A stretch of DNA of 64,000 nucleotides, taken from the NCBI RefSeq assembly GCF_016801775.1, contig NZ_CP069004.1, positions 2,790,001 to 2,854,000 on the forward strand. The letters are read 5' to 3'. Under the pieces are notes generated by a model. The model searched no databases and was not told where the DNA came from. It saw nothing but the letters and a program-made list of their open reading frames with translations. Position 1 is the stretch's first letter. Every line of letters begins with the position of its first letter. This document shows positions 38,440 to 49,180 of this stretch, one piece after another. The position numbers and the translations under genes were made by a program. Source of the stretch: Sulfitobacter mediterraneus. Its GTDB lineage: Bacteria; Pseudomonadota; Alphaproteobacteria; Rhodobacterales; Rhodobacteraceae.

Positions 38440-39627
38440 ATGACCCAAGCCTATCTTGACCATATCACCGAAACGCTCGCCCAGATTGACGCCGAGGGCA
38501 TGATGAAACGCGAACGTTTGATCACCTCGCCTCAGGGTGGAGAGATCACCGTTGGCGATCGCAAGGTGATCAATCTCTGTGCCAATAATTACCTCGGCTT
38601 GGCCGATCACCCCGACCTCATCCAAGCCGCCGAAGCTGCGATGGATCCCAAAGGATTCGGCATGGCCTCCGTGCGGTTTATCTGCGGCACGCAGGACATT
38701 CACCGCGAGTTGGAACAAAAACTTGCTGCATTTCTGAATAAGGACGATTCGATCCTCTTTGCCGCCTGTTTTGATGCGAATGGCGGTCTTTTTGAGCCTC
38801 TTCTTGGTCCAGAAGATGCAATCGTATCAGATGCGTTGAACCATGCTTCGATCATTGACGGCATCCGGCTGTGCAAGGCGAAACGCTATCGCTATGCCAA
38901 TAGCGATATGGATGATCTCGAAGGCCAGCTGAAACAGGCCCGCGAAGATGGCGCACGGTTCATTATGATCGCCACCGATGGTGTGTTTTCAATGGACGGA
39001 TATCTGGCAAAACTGCCCCAGATTACCGAGCTCGCGCAAAAGTACGAGGCGCTGGTGATGGTTGATGATTGCCACTCCACCGGCTTTATGGGGCCGCAAG
39101 GTGCGGGTACGCCTGCGCATTTTGGTGTCGATGTGGATGTGTTGACCGGCACGTTGGGCAAGGCGCTGGGCGGGGCCATCGGCGGTTATATCGCGGGGCC
39201 GCAGCCGGTGATTGATCTGCTGCGCCAACGCGCGCGGCCTTATCTGTTTTCCAATTCACTGCCCCCGTCCATCGTGGCGGCGGGGATCAAGGCGTTGGAT
39301 CTGGTGATGCAGGGCGATGATCTACGGACCAAGCTGTTTGAAAACACCGCCTATTGGCGCGCCGGTCTGGAACGGCTTGGCTTTGATCTGCTTCCGGGGG
39401 AACATCCGATTGTGCCGGTGATGCTGGGCGAGGCGCAGCTGGCGCAGGATATGGCGGCGCGTTTGTTCGAAGAGGGCGTCTATGTCTCCGGTTTCTTTTT
39501 TCCGGTGGTGCCACGCGGACAGGCCCGGATCAGAACCCAAATGAACGCCGCCCTGTCGCGGAATGATCTGGACCGTGCCTTGATCGCGTTTGAGACAGCA
39601 GGCAAAGCCTGCGGCGTGTTGAAATGA
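38440..39627 (+). CDS. kbl: Glycine C-acetyltransferase (2-amino-3-ketobutyrate CoA ligase)
   Basis: 395 residues from the ATG at 38440 with AAAGGAG upstream. An alpha-oxoamine synthase: [47 protein letters not shown], and the PLP lysine in [15 protein letters not shown]. It splits 2-amino-3-ketobutyrate with CoA into glycine and acetyl-CoA, the second step of the threonine dehydrogenase route. Overlaps the next gene by four bases (ATGA). The tdh gene is two genes downstream, so both steps are in one operon. Confidence 0.96.
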   Translation: MTQAYLDHITETLAQIDAEGMMKRERLITSPQGGEITVGDRKVINLCANNYLGLADHPDLIQAAEAAMDPKGFGMASVRFICGTQDIHRELEQKLAAFLNKDDSILFAACFDANGGLFEPLLGPEDAIVSDALNHASIIDGIRLCKAKRYRYANSDMDDLEGQLKQAREDGARFIMIATDGVFSMDGYLAKLPQITELAQKYEALVMVDDCHSTGFMGPQGAGTPAHFGVDVDVLTGTLGKALGGAIGGYIAGPQPVIDLLRQRARPYLFSNSLPPSIVAAGIKALDLVMQGDDLRTKLFENTAYWRAGLERLGFDLLPGEHPIVPVMLGEAQLAQDMAARLFEEGVYVSGFFFPVVPRGQARIRTQMNAALSRNDLDRALIAFETAGKACGVLK

Positions 39628-40584
39628 CAGACATCAAAGCCTCTGTGATCGAGGTGATCGGGAATACACCGCTTGTCGATCTGAGCCTTATCACCGCGTA
39701 TCTGGGGTTGGAGGGCCGTATTCTGGCCAAGCTCGACAACCTCTTGCCCGGATATTCCAAGAAAGACCGCGCCGCCCGGCAGATCATCGAAGCGGCCCGT
39801 GCCGATGGGCGGCTCAAACCCGGTCAACGAGTCGTGGAACTGACCTCCGGCAACATGGGCACGGGTCTTGCGATTGTCTGCGGTGTTCTAGGCCATCCTT
39901 TCACAGCGGTGATGAGCGCGGGCAATTCCACCGAACGCGCCCGGATGATGCGCGGGTTGGGGGCAGAGGTGGTGATCGTGCCGCAGGCCACCGGCGGCAT
40001 CCCCGGACAGGTGACAGCGGCGGATCTCAAACAGGTTGATGCAGAGGTGCGACGGATCACTGACCAAACTGGCGCATTTCGCGCCGATCAATTCGAAGAC
40101 CCCGGCAACCCCGCAGGGCATGAAAACGGAACCGGGCCAGAGCTATGGGCACAATCTGGCGGCACAGTCACGGCGTTCTGCGATTTTGCCGGATCGGGCG
40201 GAACACTGGCCGGCGTGGCGCAGGCCTTGGGACCAAAGGGTGTGCGCTGCTATGCGGTTGAACCTGCTGGTGCCGAGGTGATCGCGGGCCATCCCGTGTC
40301 AGACCCGAACCATCCCATTCAGGGTGGCGGCTATGCCATGGCTGACCTTACCCATCTTGAGGCATCCGATATCGCCGGAACGCTGGCCGTCACCGGATCT
40401 GAGGCCCGTGATGCCGCGCGAATGCTGGCGCAGCTTGAGGGGGTGTTTGGTGGCTATTCCGCAGGCGCCAATCTGGCCGCCGCGATCGCTCTGCTGCGCG
40501 GGCCGGAGCGCGGCGGAACCGTCGCGATGATCGTCTGTGACAGTGGGCTGAAATACTTGTCCACGGATCTGTGGGAGGATTCAA

Positions 40585-40598
<14 letters not shown>
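39624..40598 (+). CDS. Cysteine synthase-family PLP enzyme, within the kbl-tdh operon
   Basis: 324 residues, fold type II PLP enzyme related to CysK/CysM. GNTPLVDL is the start pattern, the PLP lysine is Lys47 in SKKDRA, the substrate loop is TSGNMGTG (74-81), and the phosphate cup is GSGGT (190-194). SKKDR differs from the SVKDR of OASS, and the third residue of the loop after TSGN is Met rather than Thr, so a normal O-acetylserine sulfhydrylase is not certain. It overlaps kbl and tdh (ATGA and 14 bases), so it is co-translated with both threonine-degrading enzymes. Actual substrate unknown; threonine- or O-acyl-amino acid-related chemistry is an inference. Confidence 0.82.
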
Positions 40599-41625
<1,027 letters not shown>

Positions 41626-41633
41626 GGTATTGT

Positions 41634-41664
41634 CGCAGCGGAAGGGATCCATTCTTCTGCTGCG
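41634..41664 (+). repeat. Hairpin between tdh and the App1-type gene
   Basis: An 11-pair stem CGCAGCGGAAG/CTTCTGCTGCG with one G-T pair and a nine-base loop, starting nine bases after the tdh stop. There is no T run. It may be a weak terminator or a message-stabilising 3' structure for the threonine operon. Confidence 0.5.
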
Positions 41665-41676
41665 GCGTTAACAGTC

Positions 41677-42705
41677 ATGATCAAGAAATCTCTCCATGCA
41701 ATCGCCTGGCGGGCAGAACGCTTGTTGGATCGGATCAAAGGCCAGCGTGATCCCCGCCGGATCATCGAGCCCTACATCGGTTACGCCAATCCCGACCATC
41801 TTGTGGTGCGGGGCAGGGTGCTGACCTCCCTGCGCCGGAATGCACCTACACCCATGCAATCGCGCTGGGTCAATTTCAAACAGATGTTCTCACTGTTTCT
41901 TACGGATGAGGTTGCAAATGTGACCGTGCAATCTGGCATGGTCAAAGCGATCAGCGACGAAGAAGGCTACTTTACCCTGTTGCTGCCGCGCGATCAGCCA
42001 TGCGGGTGGATCAACATCCCGGTCCAAATCGAAGGGCAGGCCGGACAAACCCAATGTCCGGTTTTGGTGCCAGACAACGCCGCACGGTTTGGTGTGATTT
42101 CAGATATCGACGACACAGTCCTCAAGACCGGTGCCTATTCCCTGATCCGCAATCTGTGGAATTCTTTGACCGGCAATGCCCTGACGCGACGCATTTTTCC
42201 GGATGCAGTTACGTGTCTCCAATCGCTGTCGGAATGTGGCCGCAACCCGGTTTACTATGTCAGCTCCAGCCCTTGGAACCTGCATCATTTCCTGAACCGG
42301 ATTTTTGATCTGGCGGGTCTGGTGAAGGGTCCGAAGTTCCTGCGCGATCTTGGCTTGAGCCAGACCCAATTTGTCACCGGCACCCATGGTGATCACAAAG
42401 GTGGCGCCATTGACGTGTTGATGGCGGCCAATCCGCAGCTGGGATATGTTCTGATGGGGGACACAGGCCAACATGATGCGATGGTCTATCGGGATGCTGT
42501 GCTGCGCCATCCTGGGCGTGTATTGGCAGTGGTGCTGCGCAAACCGGGGCCGGGACCGGATGCCCAAAGTCGCGCCGCAATGGATGAAATCCGCGGCGCA
42601 GGTGTTCCGGTGTTCAGCGCGGTCGATTTTGCCGGCGTCGCATCTTCAATCGATGCGATTGCAAACACGCCTCAGGCAGACGGGTCCAAGGGCATACGGC
42701 CCTGA
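41677..42705 (+). CDS. DUF2183-family phosphatase (App1-type)
   Basis: 342 residues. The phosphatase motif DIDDTVLKTG (143-152) fits the HAD-type DxDxT of the yeast phosphatidate phosphatase App1 family, with YYVSSSPWNLHHFL and GDTGQHDAMVYRD as the other HAD motifs. An N-terminal region (about 30-130) with a beta-sandwich feel, VVRGRVLTSLRRN and GYFTLLL, is typical of the family. The bacterial relatives are uncharacterised; phosphatidic acid or pyrophosphate-like substrates are possible. The last 34 bases overlap the convergent metallophosphatase gene. Confidence 0.87.
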   Translation: MIKKSLHAIAWRAERLLDRIKGQRDPRRIIEPYIGYANPDHLVVRGRVLTSLRRNAPTPMQSRWVNFKQMFSLFLTDEVANVTVQSGMVKAISDEEGYFTLLLPRDQPCGWINIPVQIEGQAGQTQCPVLVPDNAARFGVISDIDDTVLKTGAYSLIRNLWNSLTGNALTRRIFPDAVTCLQSLSECGRNPVYYVSSSPWNLHHFLNRIFDLAGLVKGPKFLRDLGLSQTQFVTGTHGDHKGGAIDVLMAANPQLGYVLMGDTGQHDAMVYRDAVLRHPGRVLAVVLRKPGPGPDAQSRAAMDEIRGAGVPVFSAVDFAGVASSIDAIANTPQADGSKGIRP

Positions 42706-43406
42706 TCGGTCAATAGCCAGCAGGCAGCGCCCTCAAACACCGCGACACTCAAAGGTTTGCCATAACCCGCGCCACTGTCGAGGTTGATCCGATTGCCATA
42801 GTGCGTGGCCTCGGCAACCGGTGTGTGGCCATGGACAATCAGTTTCGGGTGCAGGCGCGGATCATTGTGAAATTCCTGTCGGATCCATATCAGATCGTGT
42901 TCTGTTTGTTTGGCAAGTGGAACACCCGGTCTGATCCCCGCATGGCACAGAAACAGATCATCGTTCTGATAGGACAGATCCAGGCTTGTGAGAAAATCGA
43001 CATGCGCCTGCGGCACGGCGGCACGGGCCTGTTCATGCACCGCTGACTTGCGATCGGTTTCCACAAATTCCACCCCGTAGGAGGCCAGTGTGGTGTCACC
43101 GCCAAGCCGTTGATGCAGCCAGTAAAGGTTGATCGGCAAATGCGCATCGTGGCGCGGGGTGTCTTGCATGAAATGGGCGAACATCCGGTCATGATTGCCA
43201 AGGATGAAATGCCAATCCCGGCCTTGCGTTTGACCATCGATCAGAAGATCCAGTACCGCTTTGCTGTCCGGCCCTCTGTCGGTGTAATCCCCCAGAAAAA
43301 CGACCCTGGCAGCCGGTCCTCCATCCTGTTCGATCAGGGCAAGCACCCGTTGCAATTCGTGCAATTGGCCGTGAATGTCGCCGATGGCATAGATCTGCTC
43401 TTTCAT
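42672..43406 (-). CDS. Serine/threonine protein phosphatase-like metallophosphoesterase
   Basis: 244 residues of the PPP type: IYAIGDIHGQLHELQR, VVFLGDYTDRGPDSKAV, WHFILGNHDRMF, then LCHAGIRPG and LIVHGHTPVAEATHYGNRINLDSGAGYG give the full dinuclear metal site. Bacterial PrpA/PrpB-type phosphatases dephosphorylate proteins in stress response; diadenosine tetraphosphate hydrolysis is an alternative. Convergent with the App1-type gene. Confidence 0.87.
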   Translation of the reverse strand: MKEQIYAIGDIHGQLHELQRVLALIEQDGGPAARVVFLGDYTDRGPDSKAVLDLLIDGQTQGRDWHFILGNHDRMFAHFMQDTPRHDAHLPINLYWLHQRLGGDTTLASYGVEFVETDRKSAVHEQARAAVPQAHVDFLTSLDLSYQNDDLFLCHAGIRPGVPLAKQTEHDLIWIRQEFHNDPRLHPKLIVHGHTPVAEATHYGNRINLDSGAGYGKPLSVAVFEGAACWLLTDQGRMPLDPSA

Positions 43407-43450
43407 GAAATAGCTGGTAGCGGACCCTTCCCGAAATGAAAAGACCGACC

Positions 43451-44397
43451 CTATGCTGACAAAGCACCGCGGGGCTGGTCCAGCGCGGCCATCAGATCGG
43501 CAATGCTATTGCGCAGCCATTGATGGGCAGGCGTTGTGGAGTGCCGTCGGTGCCAGCTCATCCCGACGAGCGGAACCTCGATCGGCATCGGCGCGGGACG
43601 AACCGCCAGGCCGTGGGTGGCCGCCATTTTCACCGCCATTTGCAGCGGTATAAGCGCCAGATGATCGGTATTGGCCACCGCGCTGCACACCCCGTGCATA
43701 ACGGGTAAACTCATCACGACATGGCGGGTTTTGCCGATACGGGACAGCGCAGCATCGCCGGTTCCGGTGTACTTTCCCTCTGGTGAAAACAGGATATGGC
43801 CAAGGGCGCAATATGTCTCAAGATCCAGCGCGGATGTTTCCGGCAGGCCGTCGAGGCATGGATGATCGCCGCGTGCGACCATCACCATTGGAGATTCGAA
43901 TATCGGCTGCCAGTCCATCCAGCTCGGGATCTCGAAATGCGGTGCCAGCGCCAGATCGATCTCGTGGCTTTCCAGCTTGCCGCCATGTTGACCCGGCATA
44001 AGATCGACCAGCTGCACCCGCACACCGGGTGCATTCCGGCTGAGAAATGCGGCCAGACCCGGCATTAACAATTCGGAAAAGAAATCACTGCCCGACAGGC
44101 GGAAGCTGTCTTGCGCCACCTTGGGGTCAAACGCAGGCGGCCCTGACAACAGCGCCTGTGTCTCATCCAGAATATTGCGAAGCGGCTCTGCCAGCGAAAG
44201 CGCGTAATCGGTTGGCTCCAACCGGGGGCCGATGCGCACAAACAGCGGGTCTTTCAAATGTTCCCTAAGCCGCCCGAGCGCCGCAGAAACCGCAGGCTGC
44301 GACAGGCCGATAAGCTGTCCGGCGCGGGTGGTGGAATGGGTTTCCATCAAGGCCCGCAGAACCCGAAGAAGTTAAGATCAAAGCTTCGTAAATCCAT
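43451..44397 (-). pseudogene. LysR-family transcriptional regulator with N-terminal frameshift
   Basis: From the ATG at 44397 the frame reads MDLRSFDLN and then goes wrong, reaching TGA at about 44347-44349. One base further on, the other frame reads LLRVLRALMETHSTTRAGQL and continues through a normal LysR helix-turn-helix (LSQPAVSAALGRLR) and effector domain. The two pieces join exactly into the family's usual start if one base is missing after the AAC codon at 44371-44373. An intact frame from TTG 44350 or ATG 44347 would lack about 16 residues, the first HTH helix. Either a true lesion, a slippery site or a sequencing error. It is divergent from the small membrane protein at 44520. Confidence 0.75.
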
Positions 44398-44405
44398 ACT
44401 ATGGA
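44393..44405. promoter_or_regulatory. Palindrome with LysR-box form (T-N11-A)
   Basis: TCCATACTATGGA is a perfect 13-base palindrome in the gap between the LysR gene and the divergent membrane-protein gene, and it overlaps the old LysR start codon. It fits the T-N11-A layout of LysR boxes. Confidence 0.45.
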
Positions 44406-44519
44406 TGATGATAATACAAATAATAAATTTTCGATATGGTCTATGGTGTGCGAATTTAATCCATAATGCGATCCCGCAACTTCGGCGTGATCCATCGGCA
44501 AGCCAAAACGGGGGACGTT

Positions 44520-44888
44520 ATGAAAGGTATTGCACTTTATTTTCTGTTGGCCGGCATCGTGTCGGGGATTTGCGGCATGGTCTGGGGCATTCAAATGTCA
44601 GCCACGCAAAACCACGATCTGTCACCCGCGCACGGGCATCTTAACCTGATTGGCTGGGTCGGGATGACGCTGTTTGCGATGTTCTATCATGTTGTGCCCG
44701 CGGCGGCGCAAAACGGTCTGGCGCGAATCCATCTGATTGTCTCACTGACAGGATTGGTCCTGATCGTTCCGGGTATCGCGGTGGTGTTGTCAGGCGGCAC
44801 AGATCTGCTGGCCAAAGCCGGATCTGTTGTTGCCCTTGCCAGTATGCTGATCTTCCTGGCGGTGGCGCTTCGCAGCCGGCAAAACTGA
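44520..44888 (+). CDS. Small membrane protein with heme-copper-oxidase-like His motif
   Basis: 122 residues from the ATG at 44520, four membrane segments. The second segment is led by SPAHGHLNLIGWVGMTLFAM (residues 35-54), and FYHVVP follows; His38, His40 and His57 resemble conserved histidines of heme-copper oxidase subunit I, but the protein is far too short to be an oxidase and lacks the rest of the metal site. It may bind a heme or be an unrelated small transporter-like protein. Divergent from the damaged LysR gene. Confidence 0.62.
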   Translation: MKGIALYFLLAGIVSGICGMVWGIQMSATQNHDLSPAHGHLNLIGWVGMTLFAMFYHVVPAAAQNGLARIHLIVSLTGLVLIVPGIAVVLSGGTDLLAKAGSVVALASMLIFLAVALRSRQN

Positions 44889-44936
44889 ACCATCAAGGGG
44901 CGTTGGCGCAGCAAATTGCCGCGCCAACGATGGATA

Positions 44937-46532
44937 TTAGGCCACTTCAAATTCAAGCGGTTTGACCTGTGTGAACAGGCCCGTGCTTTGCAGCTTGTCG
45001 ATGACATTGGCAGGCACGACATCATCCACGTAAAGCAAGGCAATCGCCTCACCCTTGGCCTCGGACCGGCCGAGGGTAAAGTTGGCGATGTTCACGCCGT
45101 TCTCGCCCATCGTCTGACCCAGGGCACCGATGATGCCTGGCACGTCTTCGTTGGTGGTATAGACCATATGCGCACCGACCTCTGCGTCGATATTGATGCC
45201 CTTGATCTGGATAAACCGGGGTTTGCCATCCGAGAACACGGTGCCAGCCACAGACCGTTCGCGTTTCTCCGTCACAACGGTGACTTTCACATAACCGTCG
45301 AACACCCCTGATTTGTCCTGATTGGTTGTGCTGATCTGGATGCCTTTTTCGCGGGCTACCACGGGGGCGCTGACCATGTTCACATCCGGGTTGGCGCGTT
45401 TCATGATCCCGGCAACCACGCCGCAGTTAAGCGCATCGAGGTTCATTCCGGCCACGGTGCCATCATAGAGAATATTGATCGCCTTGATCGGCTCATCCGT
45501 CATCTGGCCGATGAAGGCGCCCAGATGGCCGGCTAGTTTGACCCATGGCCCCATCACTTTGGCCTCTTCGGCAGTAACCGACGGCATGTTGAGTGCGTTG
45601 GATACAGCACCGGTCAGCAAATAGTCGGACATCTGCTCCGCCACCTGAAGGGCTACATTTTCCTGCGCCTCGGTTGTTGCCGCGCCCAGATGCGGCGTGC
45701 AAACCACGTTGGGCAGGTTGAACAACGGGTTCTCTGTTGCCGGTTCCTTGGCAAACACATCAAAGGCCGCGCCAGCGATATGACCGGATTTAAGCAGATC
45801 GGCCAGCGCTTCTTCGTCCACCAGACCGCCGCGAGCACAGTTGATGATCCGCACACCTTTCTTGGTTTTTTCAAGATTTTCACGGCTCAGAATATTGGCG
45901 GTCGCCTCGGTGAACGGTACATGCAGCGTGATGAAATCGGCCCGCGCCAGCAGCTCGTCCAGCTCGACCTTCTCAACACCCATCTTCTCGGCCTTTTCTT
46001 CACCAAGGAAGGGGTCATAGGCCACCACTTTCATTTTCAGACCACGCGCCCGGTCACAAACAATGCCGCCAATGTTGCCCGCGCCGATGACGCCCAGCGT
46101 CTTGCCGGTCAGCTCGACCCCCATGAACTTGGATTTCTCCCATTTGCCCGCATGGGTCGAGGCGCTGGCCTCGGGGATCTGGCGGGCCACGGCGAACATC
46201 ATCGCAATGGCGTGTTCGGCGGTGGTGATCATGTTACCGAAGGGCGTGTTCATCACGATCACGCCTTTCTTGGAGGCGGCTTCCTTGTCGATATTGTCGG
46301 TGCCGATCCCGGCGCGCCCGATGACCTTGAGGTTGTCTGCCGCCGCAAGGATCTTTTCCGTCACCTTGGTGGCGGACCGGATCGCAAGGCCGTCGTAATT
46401 GCCGATGATCTCGGCCAGTTTTTTCTTGTCCTTGCCCACGTCGGGCTGAAAATCCACGTCAATGCCGCGGTCTTTGAAGATTTGTACAGCTGCATCGCTG
46501 AGTTTGTCGCTGATCAGTACTTTGGGAGCCAT
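44937..46532 (-). CDS. serA: D-3-phosphoglycerate dehydrogenase
   Basis: 531 residues, the long form. Substrate domain at the start (LISDKLSDAAVQIFKDRGID), NAD domain with LGVIGAGNIGGIV and the active-site region CARGGLVDEEAL, then the intervening ASB domain and a C-terminal ACT domain (GIIGALGQTMGENGVNIANF) for regulation by serine in many members. It oxidises 3-phosphoglycerate, the committed step of serine synthesis. It follows serC by 87 bases on the same strand, so the serC leader likely governs both. Confidence 0.97.
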   Translation of the reverse strand: MAPKVLISDKLSDAAVQIFKDRGIDVDFQPDVGKDKKKLAEIIGNYDGLAIRSATKVTEKILAAADNLKVIGRAGIGTDNIDKEAASKKGVIVMNTPFGNMITTAEHAIAMMFAVARQIPEASASTHAGKWEKSKFMGVELTGKTLGVIGAGNIGGIVCDRARGLKMKVVAYDPFLGEEKAEKMGVEKVELDELLARADFITLHVPFTEATANILSRENLEKTKKGVRIINCARGGLVDEEALADLLKSGHIAGAAFDVFAKEPATENPLFNLPNVVCTPHLGAATTEAQENVALQVAEQMSDYLLTGAVSNALNMPSVTAEEAKVMGPWVKLAGHLGAFIGQMTDEPIKAINILYDGTVAGMNLDALNCGVVAGIMKRANPDVNMVSAPVVAREKGIQISTTNQDKSGVFDGYVKVTVVTEKRERSVAGTVFSDGKPRFIQIKGINIDAEVGAHMVYTTNEDVPGIIGALGQTMGENGVNIANFTLGRSEAKGEAIALLYVDDVVPANVIDKLQSTGLFTQVKPLEFEVA

Positions 46533-46619
46533 CGTTTCGGTCCTTCATAGAATGGGGAGGTGTGGCGGGGCAGTGCCCGCCGCAGGAATGGGGTAGGGCG
46601 GGATTGATCCCGCCAATGC

Positions 46620-47759
46620 TCAGGCGTTGATTTCGGTCTCAAATGCCCATGCGAGCCATGGCAACATGGCCGCCACATCGGATGTTTCCACTGTGCCGCC
46701 GCACCAGATGCGCAGACCGGGAGGGGCATCGCGGTAAGCGCCGATATCCAGTGCCACATCCGCATCCGCCAGCCGCTTGGCCACCGCCTTGGCAAAGGCT
46801 GCGCCATCGGTGATCCGGGCATCCGTGAATTTAAGGCAAACCGAGGTGTTGGAGCGGATGGCAGGATCAGCCGCCAGAAAATCAATCCAGTCATGAGCTT
46901 TGACAAAATCGGCCACGGCCTGCGCGTTGGCATCCGCACGGGCGATCATGCCCTGCAAGCCGCCGACGGATTTGGCCCATGTCAGCGCCTGCAAATAATC
47001 CTCAACACATAGCATCGATGGCGTATTGATCGTTTCACCACGGAAAATACCTTCGTTCAGCTTGCCGCCCTTGGTCATGCGGAAAATCTTGGGCAGGGGC
47101 CATGCGGGCGTATAGCTCTCCAGACGTTCTACTGCGCGGGGGCTCAGGATCAGCATCCCATGCGCGGCTTCACCGCCAAGAACCTTTTGCCAAGAGAAGG
47201 TTGTCACATCCAGCTTGTCCCAGGGCAGATCCATCGCAAAGGCGGCGGATGTCGCGTCGCACAGGGTCAATCCTGCACGGTTTTCCGGGATCGCATCGCC
47301 ATTGGCCATGCGCACGCCTGAGGTGGTGCCGTTCCAAGTGAAACACACGTCGTTGTCATAGTTCAGCGCCGTCATATCGACGATCTCGCCATACTCTGCG
47401 GTGTGGGTTGTCGCCTCGATCTTGAGCTGTTTGACCACATCCGTGACCCAGCCCGCGCCAAAACTTTCCCATGCGACCATTTGTACGGGCCGTTCGCCCA
47501 GCATGGACCACATGGCCATCTCAAACGCGCCGGTGTCTGAGGCGGGTACAATCCCGATCCGGTAATCTGCAGGCACGCCAAGAATCTCGCGGGTTGTCTC
47601 GATCGCTTCGAGCAGTTTTGCCTTGCCGACAGCGGCACGATGCGACCGGCCCAAAGGCGCGTCCGACAGATTGTTCAAATCGAATGTGGGGATTTTGGCA
47701 CAGGGGCCAGAAGAAAAACGCGGATTGGCCGGCCGCGTTGCCGGTTGTTCAATAGCCAT
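46620..47759 (-). CDS. serC: Phosphoserine aminotransferase
   Basis: 379 residues from the ATG at 47759; a longer frame from 47990 runs through the leader and is not credible. The PLP enzyme shows [25 protein letters not shown], and the PLP lysine in [16 protein letters not shown]. The N-terminus is of the alphaproteobacterial archaeal-like type rather than E. coli type. It transaminates 3-phosphohydroxypyruvate with glutamate, the second serine step. Divergent from serB. Confidence 0.96.
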   Translation of the reverse strand: MAIEQPATRPANPRFSSGPCAKIPTFDLNNLSDAPLGRSHRAAVGKAKLLEAIETTREILGVPADYRIGIVPASDTGAFEMAMWSMLGERPVQMVAWESFGAGWVTDVVKQLKIEATTHTAEYGEIVDMTALNYDNDVCFTWNGTTSGVRMANGDAIPENRAGLTLCDATSAAFAMDLPWDKLDVTTFSWQKVLGGEAAHGMLILSPRAVERLESYTPAWPLPKIFRMTKGGKLNEGIFRGETINTPSMLCVEDYLQALTWAKSVGGLQGMIARADANAQAVADFVKAHDWIDFLAADPAIRSNTSVCLKFTDARITDGAAFAKAVAKRLADADVALDIGAYRDAPPGLRIWCGGTVETSDVAAMLPWLAWAFETEINA

Positions 47760-47763
47760 GAAT

Positions 47764-47820
47764 GCTACCCTCTCAGATAAGCGCCCTTCGTTGGGGAAGG
47801 GTGTCCCACGAACCGAAATA
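47764..47820 (-). ncRNA. Candidate serC leader RNA (cis-regulatory)
   Basis: On the minus strand before serC, CCCTTC (47796-47801) and GAAGGG (47784-47789) can form a hairpin. A second pairing, ACCCT (47798-47802) with AGGGT (47767-47771), overlaps the first and covers the AGAGGGT just before the ATG, which holds the ribosome site. The two are mutually exclusive, as expected of a switch. The serC leader family is known from alphaproteobacteria, with a last stem that hides the serC ribosome site. Not confirmed with a covariance model. Confidence 0.6.
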
Positions 47821-47916
47821 CGGGCAGGTGGCCTCTGGCACAAGCTGCAAAACGGGGCTAGAACGCCGCTTGGGTCGCTTTTTGCGACATGATTGGCGCG
47901 GATCGGAAACTTCCCC

Positions 47917-48792
47917 ATGTTTACAGTTGTTTTGCTTACTTCACCGGAGACAAAGGGGCTTGAGCCTGCCTTGGTTGAAAGCCTGCGCAACGCCTGGGGC
48001 GGCGGTGATGCGGTCTGGTTGTCACCGGATGAAGCGGCGGAATTTGACGTGCAGGCCGCCCCTCCGAATCTTTGGGAGGTCTGGGAAACCTGTCAGGGCA
48101 TGGGGGTTGATCTGGTGATGGTGCCCACCGCAGGGCGGCGCAAAAAGATGCTGCTCGCCGATATGGACAGCACGATGATCGAGCAGGAATGCATTGATGA
48201 GCTGGCAGATGAGGCGGGCGTGGGCGACCGGGTCAAAGACATCACTGCGCGTGCGATGAACGGTGAGCTTGATTTTGACGGGGCGCTGAAGGAACGGGTT
48301 GGCCTGATGGCCGGGCTGGACGCCGCCGTAATCGACAAAGTGTTGGATGAACGTATCACCTTGATGCCGGGCGGCGCGGCCCTTCTCGGCACGATGAAGG
48401 CAAACGGTGCCTATGCGGCATTGGTGTCTGGCGGGTTCACGGCTTTTACGGCCAGGGTCGCAGGCGCGCTTGGATTTGACGAAAACCGCGCCAATACACT
48501 TCTGATCAAAGATGGCAAACTGACCGGCGAGGTCGCTATGCCGATCCTTGGCAAACAGGCCAAGGTAGATGCGCTGGAGCAGATCACCACGCGGCTTGGC
48601 CTGACAGATCAGGACGTGCTGGCGGTGGGTGACGGGGCCAATGATCTGGGCATGTTGACCCGCGCAGGGCTTGGCGTTGCCTTACATGCCAAGCCGACTG
48701 TTGCGGCGCAATGTGACGTGCGGATCAACCATGGTGATCTGACGGCGCTGTTGTTTGTGCAGGGGTATGGCCGCGAAGACTTTGCCGTTTAA
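47917..48792 (+). CDS. serB: Phosphoserine phosphatase
   Basis: 291 residues from the ATG at 47917; an upstream TTG at 47893 is less likely. HAD phosphatase with the catalytic Asp82 and Asp84 in [29 protein letters not shown] for the third motif, and [20 protein letters not shown] for the acid cluster. The N-terminal 75 residues are the usual SerB ACT-like part. It releases serine, the last step. Divergent from serC-serA; all three genes of serine synthesis are together. Confidence 0.96.
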   Translation: MFTVVLLTSPETKGLEPALVESLRNAWGGGDAVWLSPDEAAEFDVQAAPPNLWEVWETCQGMGVDLVMVPTAGRRKKMLLADMDSTMIEQECIDELADEAGVGDRVKDITARAMNGELDFDGALKERVGLMAGLDAAVIDKVLDERITLMPGGAALLGTMKANGAYAALVSGGFTAFTARVAGALGFDENRANTLLIKDGKLTGEVAMPILGKQAKVDALEQITTRLGLTDQDVLAVGDGANDLGMLTRAGLGVALHAKPTVAAQCDVRINHGDLTALLFVQGYGREDFAV

Positions 48793-48822
48793 CCTGATAT
48801 TAATATTTAACGGTTTACTTAA

Positions 48823-48838
48823 TTAACAAATCTGTTAA
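48823..48838. promoter_or_regulatory. Inverted repeat before the ArsR-family gene
   Basis: TTAACA-AATC-TGTTAA is a perfect six-base inverted repeat 9 bases before the ATG of the ArsR-type regulator. It lies in an AT-rich stretch with the likely promoter, a common place for an ArsR operator. Confidence 0.5.
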
Positions 48839-48847
48839 ATTAAGGTC

Positions 48848-49180
48848 ATGAACAACATGACCCGCACCTTTGCTGCCCTTGCAGATCCGACCCGCCTGAC
48901 GGTGGTGGAGGAGTTGATGCAGCGCGGTGAAATGCCTGCGGGCGATCTTGTTTCACATGTCGGCATGTCGCCGCCTGCGGTCTCGCGGCATCTCAAGGTG
49001 CTGCGTGAGGCTGGCGTGGTGACGCAACGGGCCGATGGAACCAAACGATATTACCGTGTTGCCCCGGAATCGATGCGCGCAATTGTGGATTGGACAATTG
49101 CGCACCGTAGCTTTTGGGAAGCCAGCCTTGACCGGTTGGATGCGATTTTGGCTGAGGAGGGGGGTGCGCACGATGAGTGA
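48848..49180 (+). CDS. ArsR-family winged-helix regulator
   Basis: 110 residues: FAALADPTRLTVVEELMQRGEMPAGDL at the start, then the recognition helix MSPPAVSRHLKVLREAGVV, then a wing RADGTKRYYRV. It lacks the metal-binding CVCD motif of ArsR/SmtB, so it belongs to the non-metal type often paired with SRPBCC-domain proteins. The next gene overlaps by eight bases and encodes such a protein, so the pair forms a familiar regulator-effector set. Confidence 0.9.
   Translation: MNNMTRTFAALADPTRLTVVEELMQRGEMPAGDLVSHVGMSPPAVSRHLKVLREAGVVTQRADGTKRYYRVAPESMRAIVDWTIAHRSFWEASLDRLDAILAEEGGAHDE

Noticed and set aside
47760..47990. N-terminally extended serC
   Set aside because: The longer frame would run through the leader and into the start of serB; the ATG at 47759 has a ribosome site and gives the family length.
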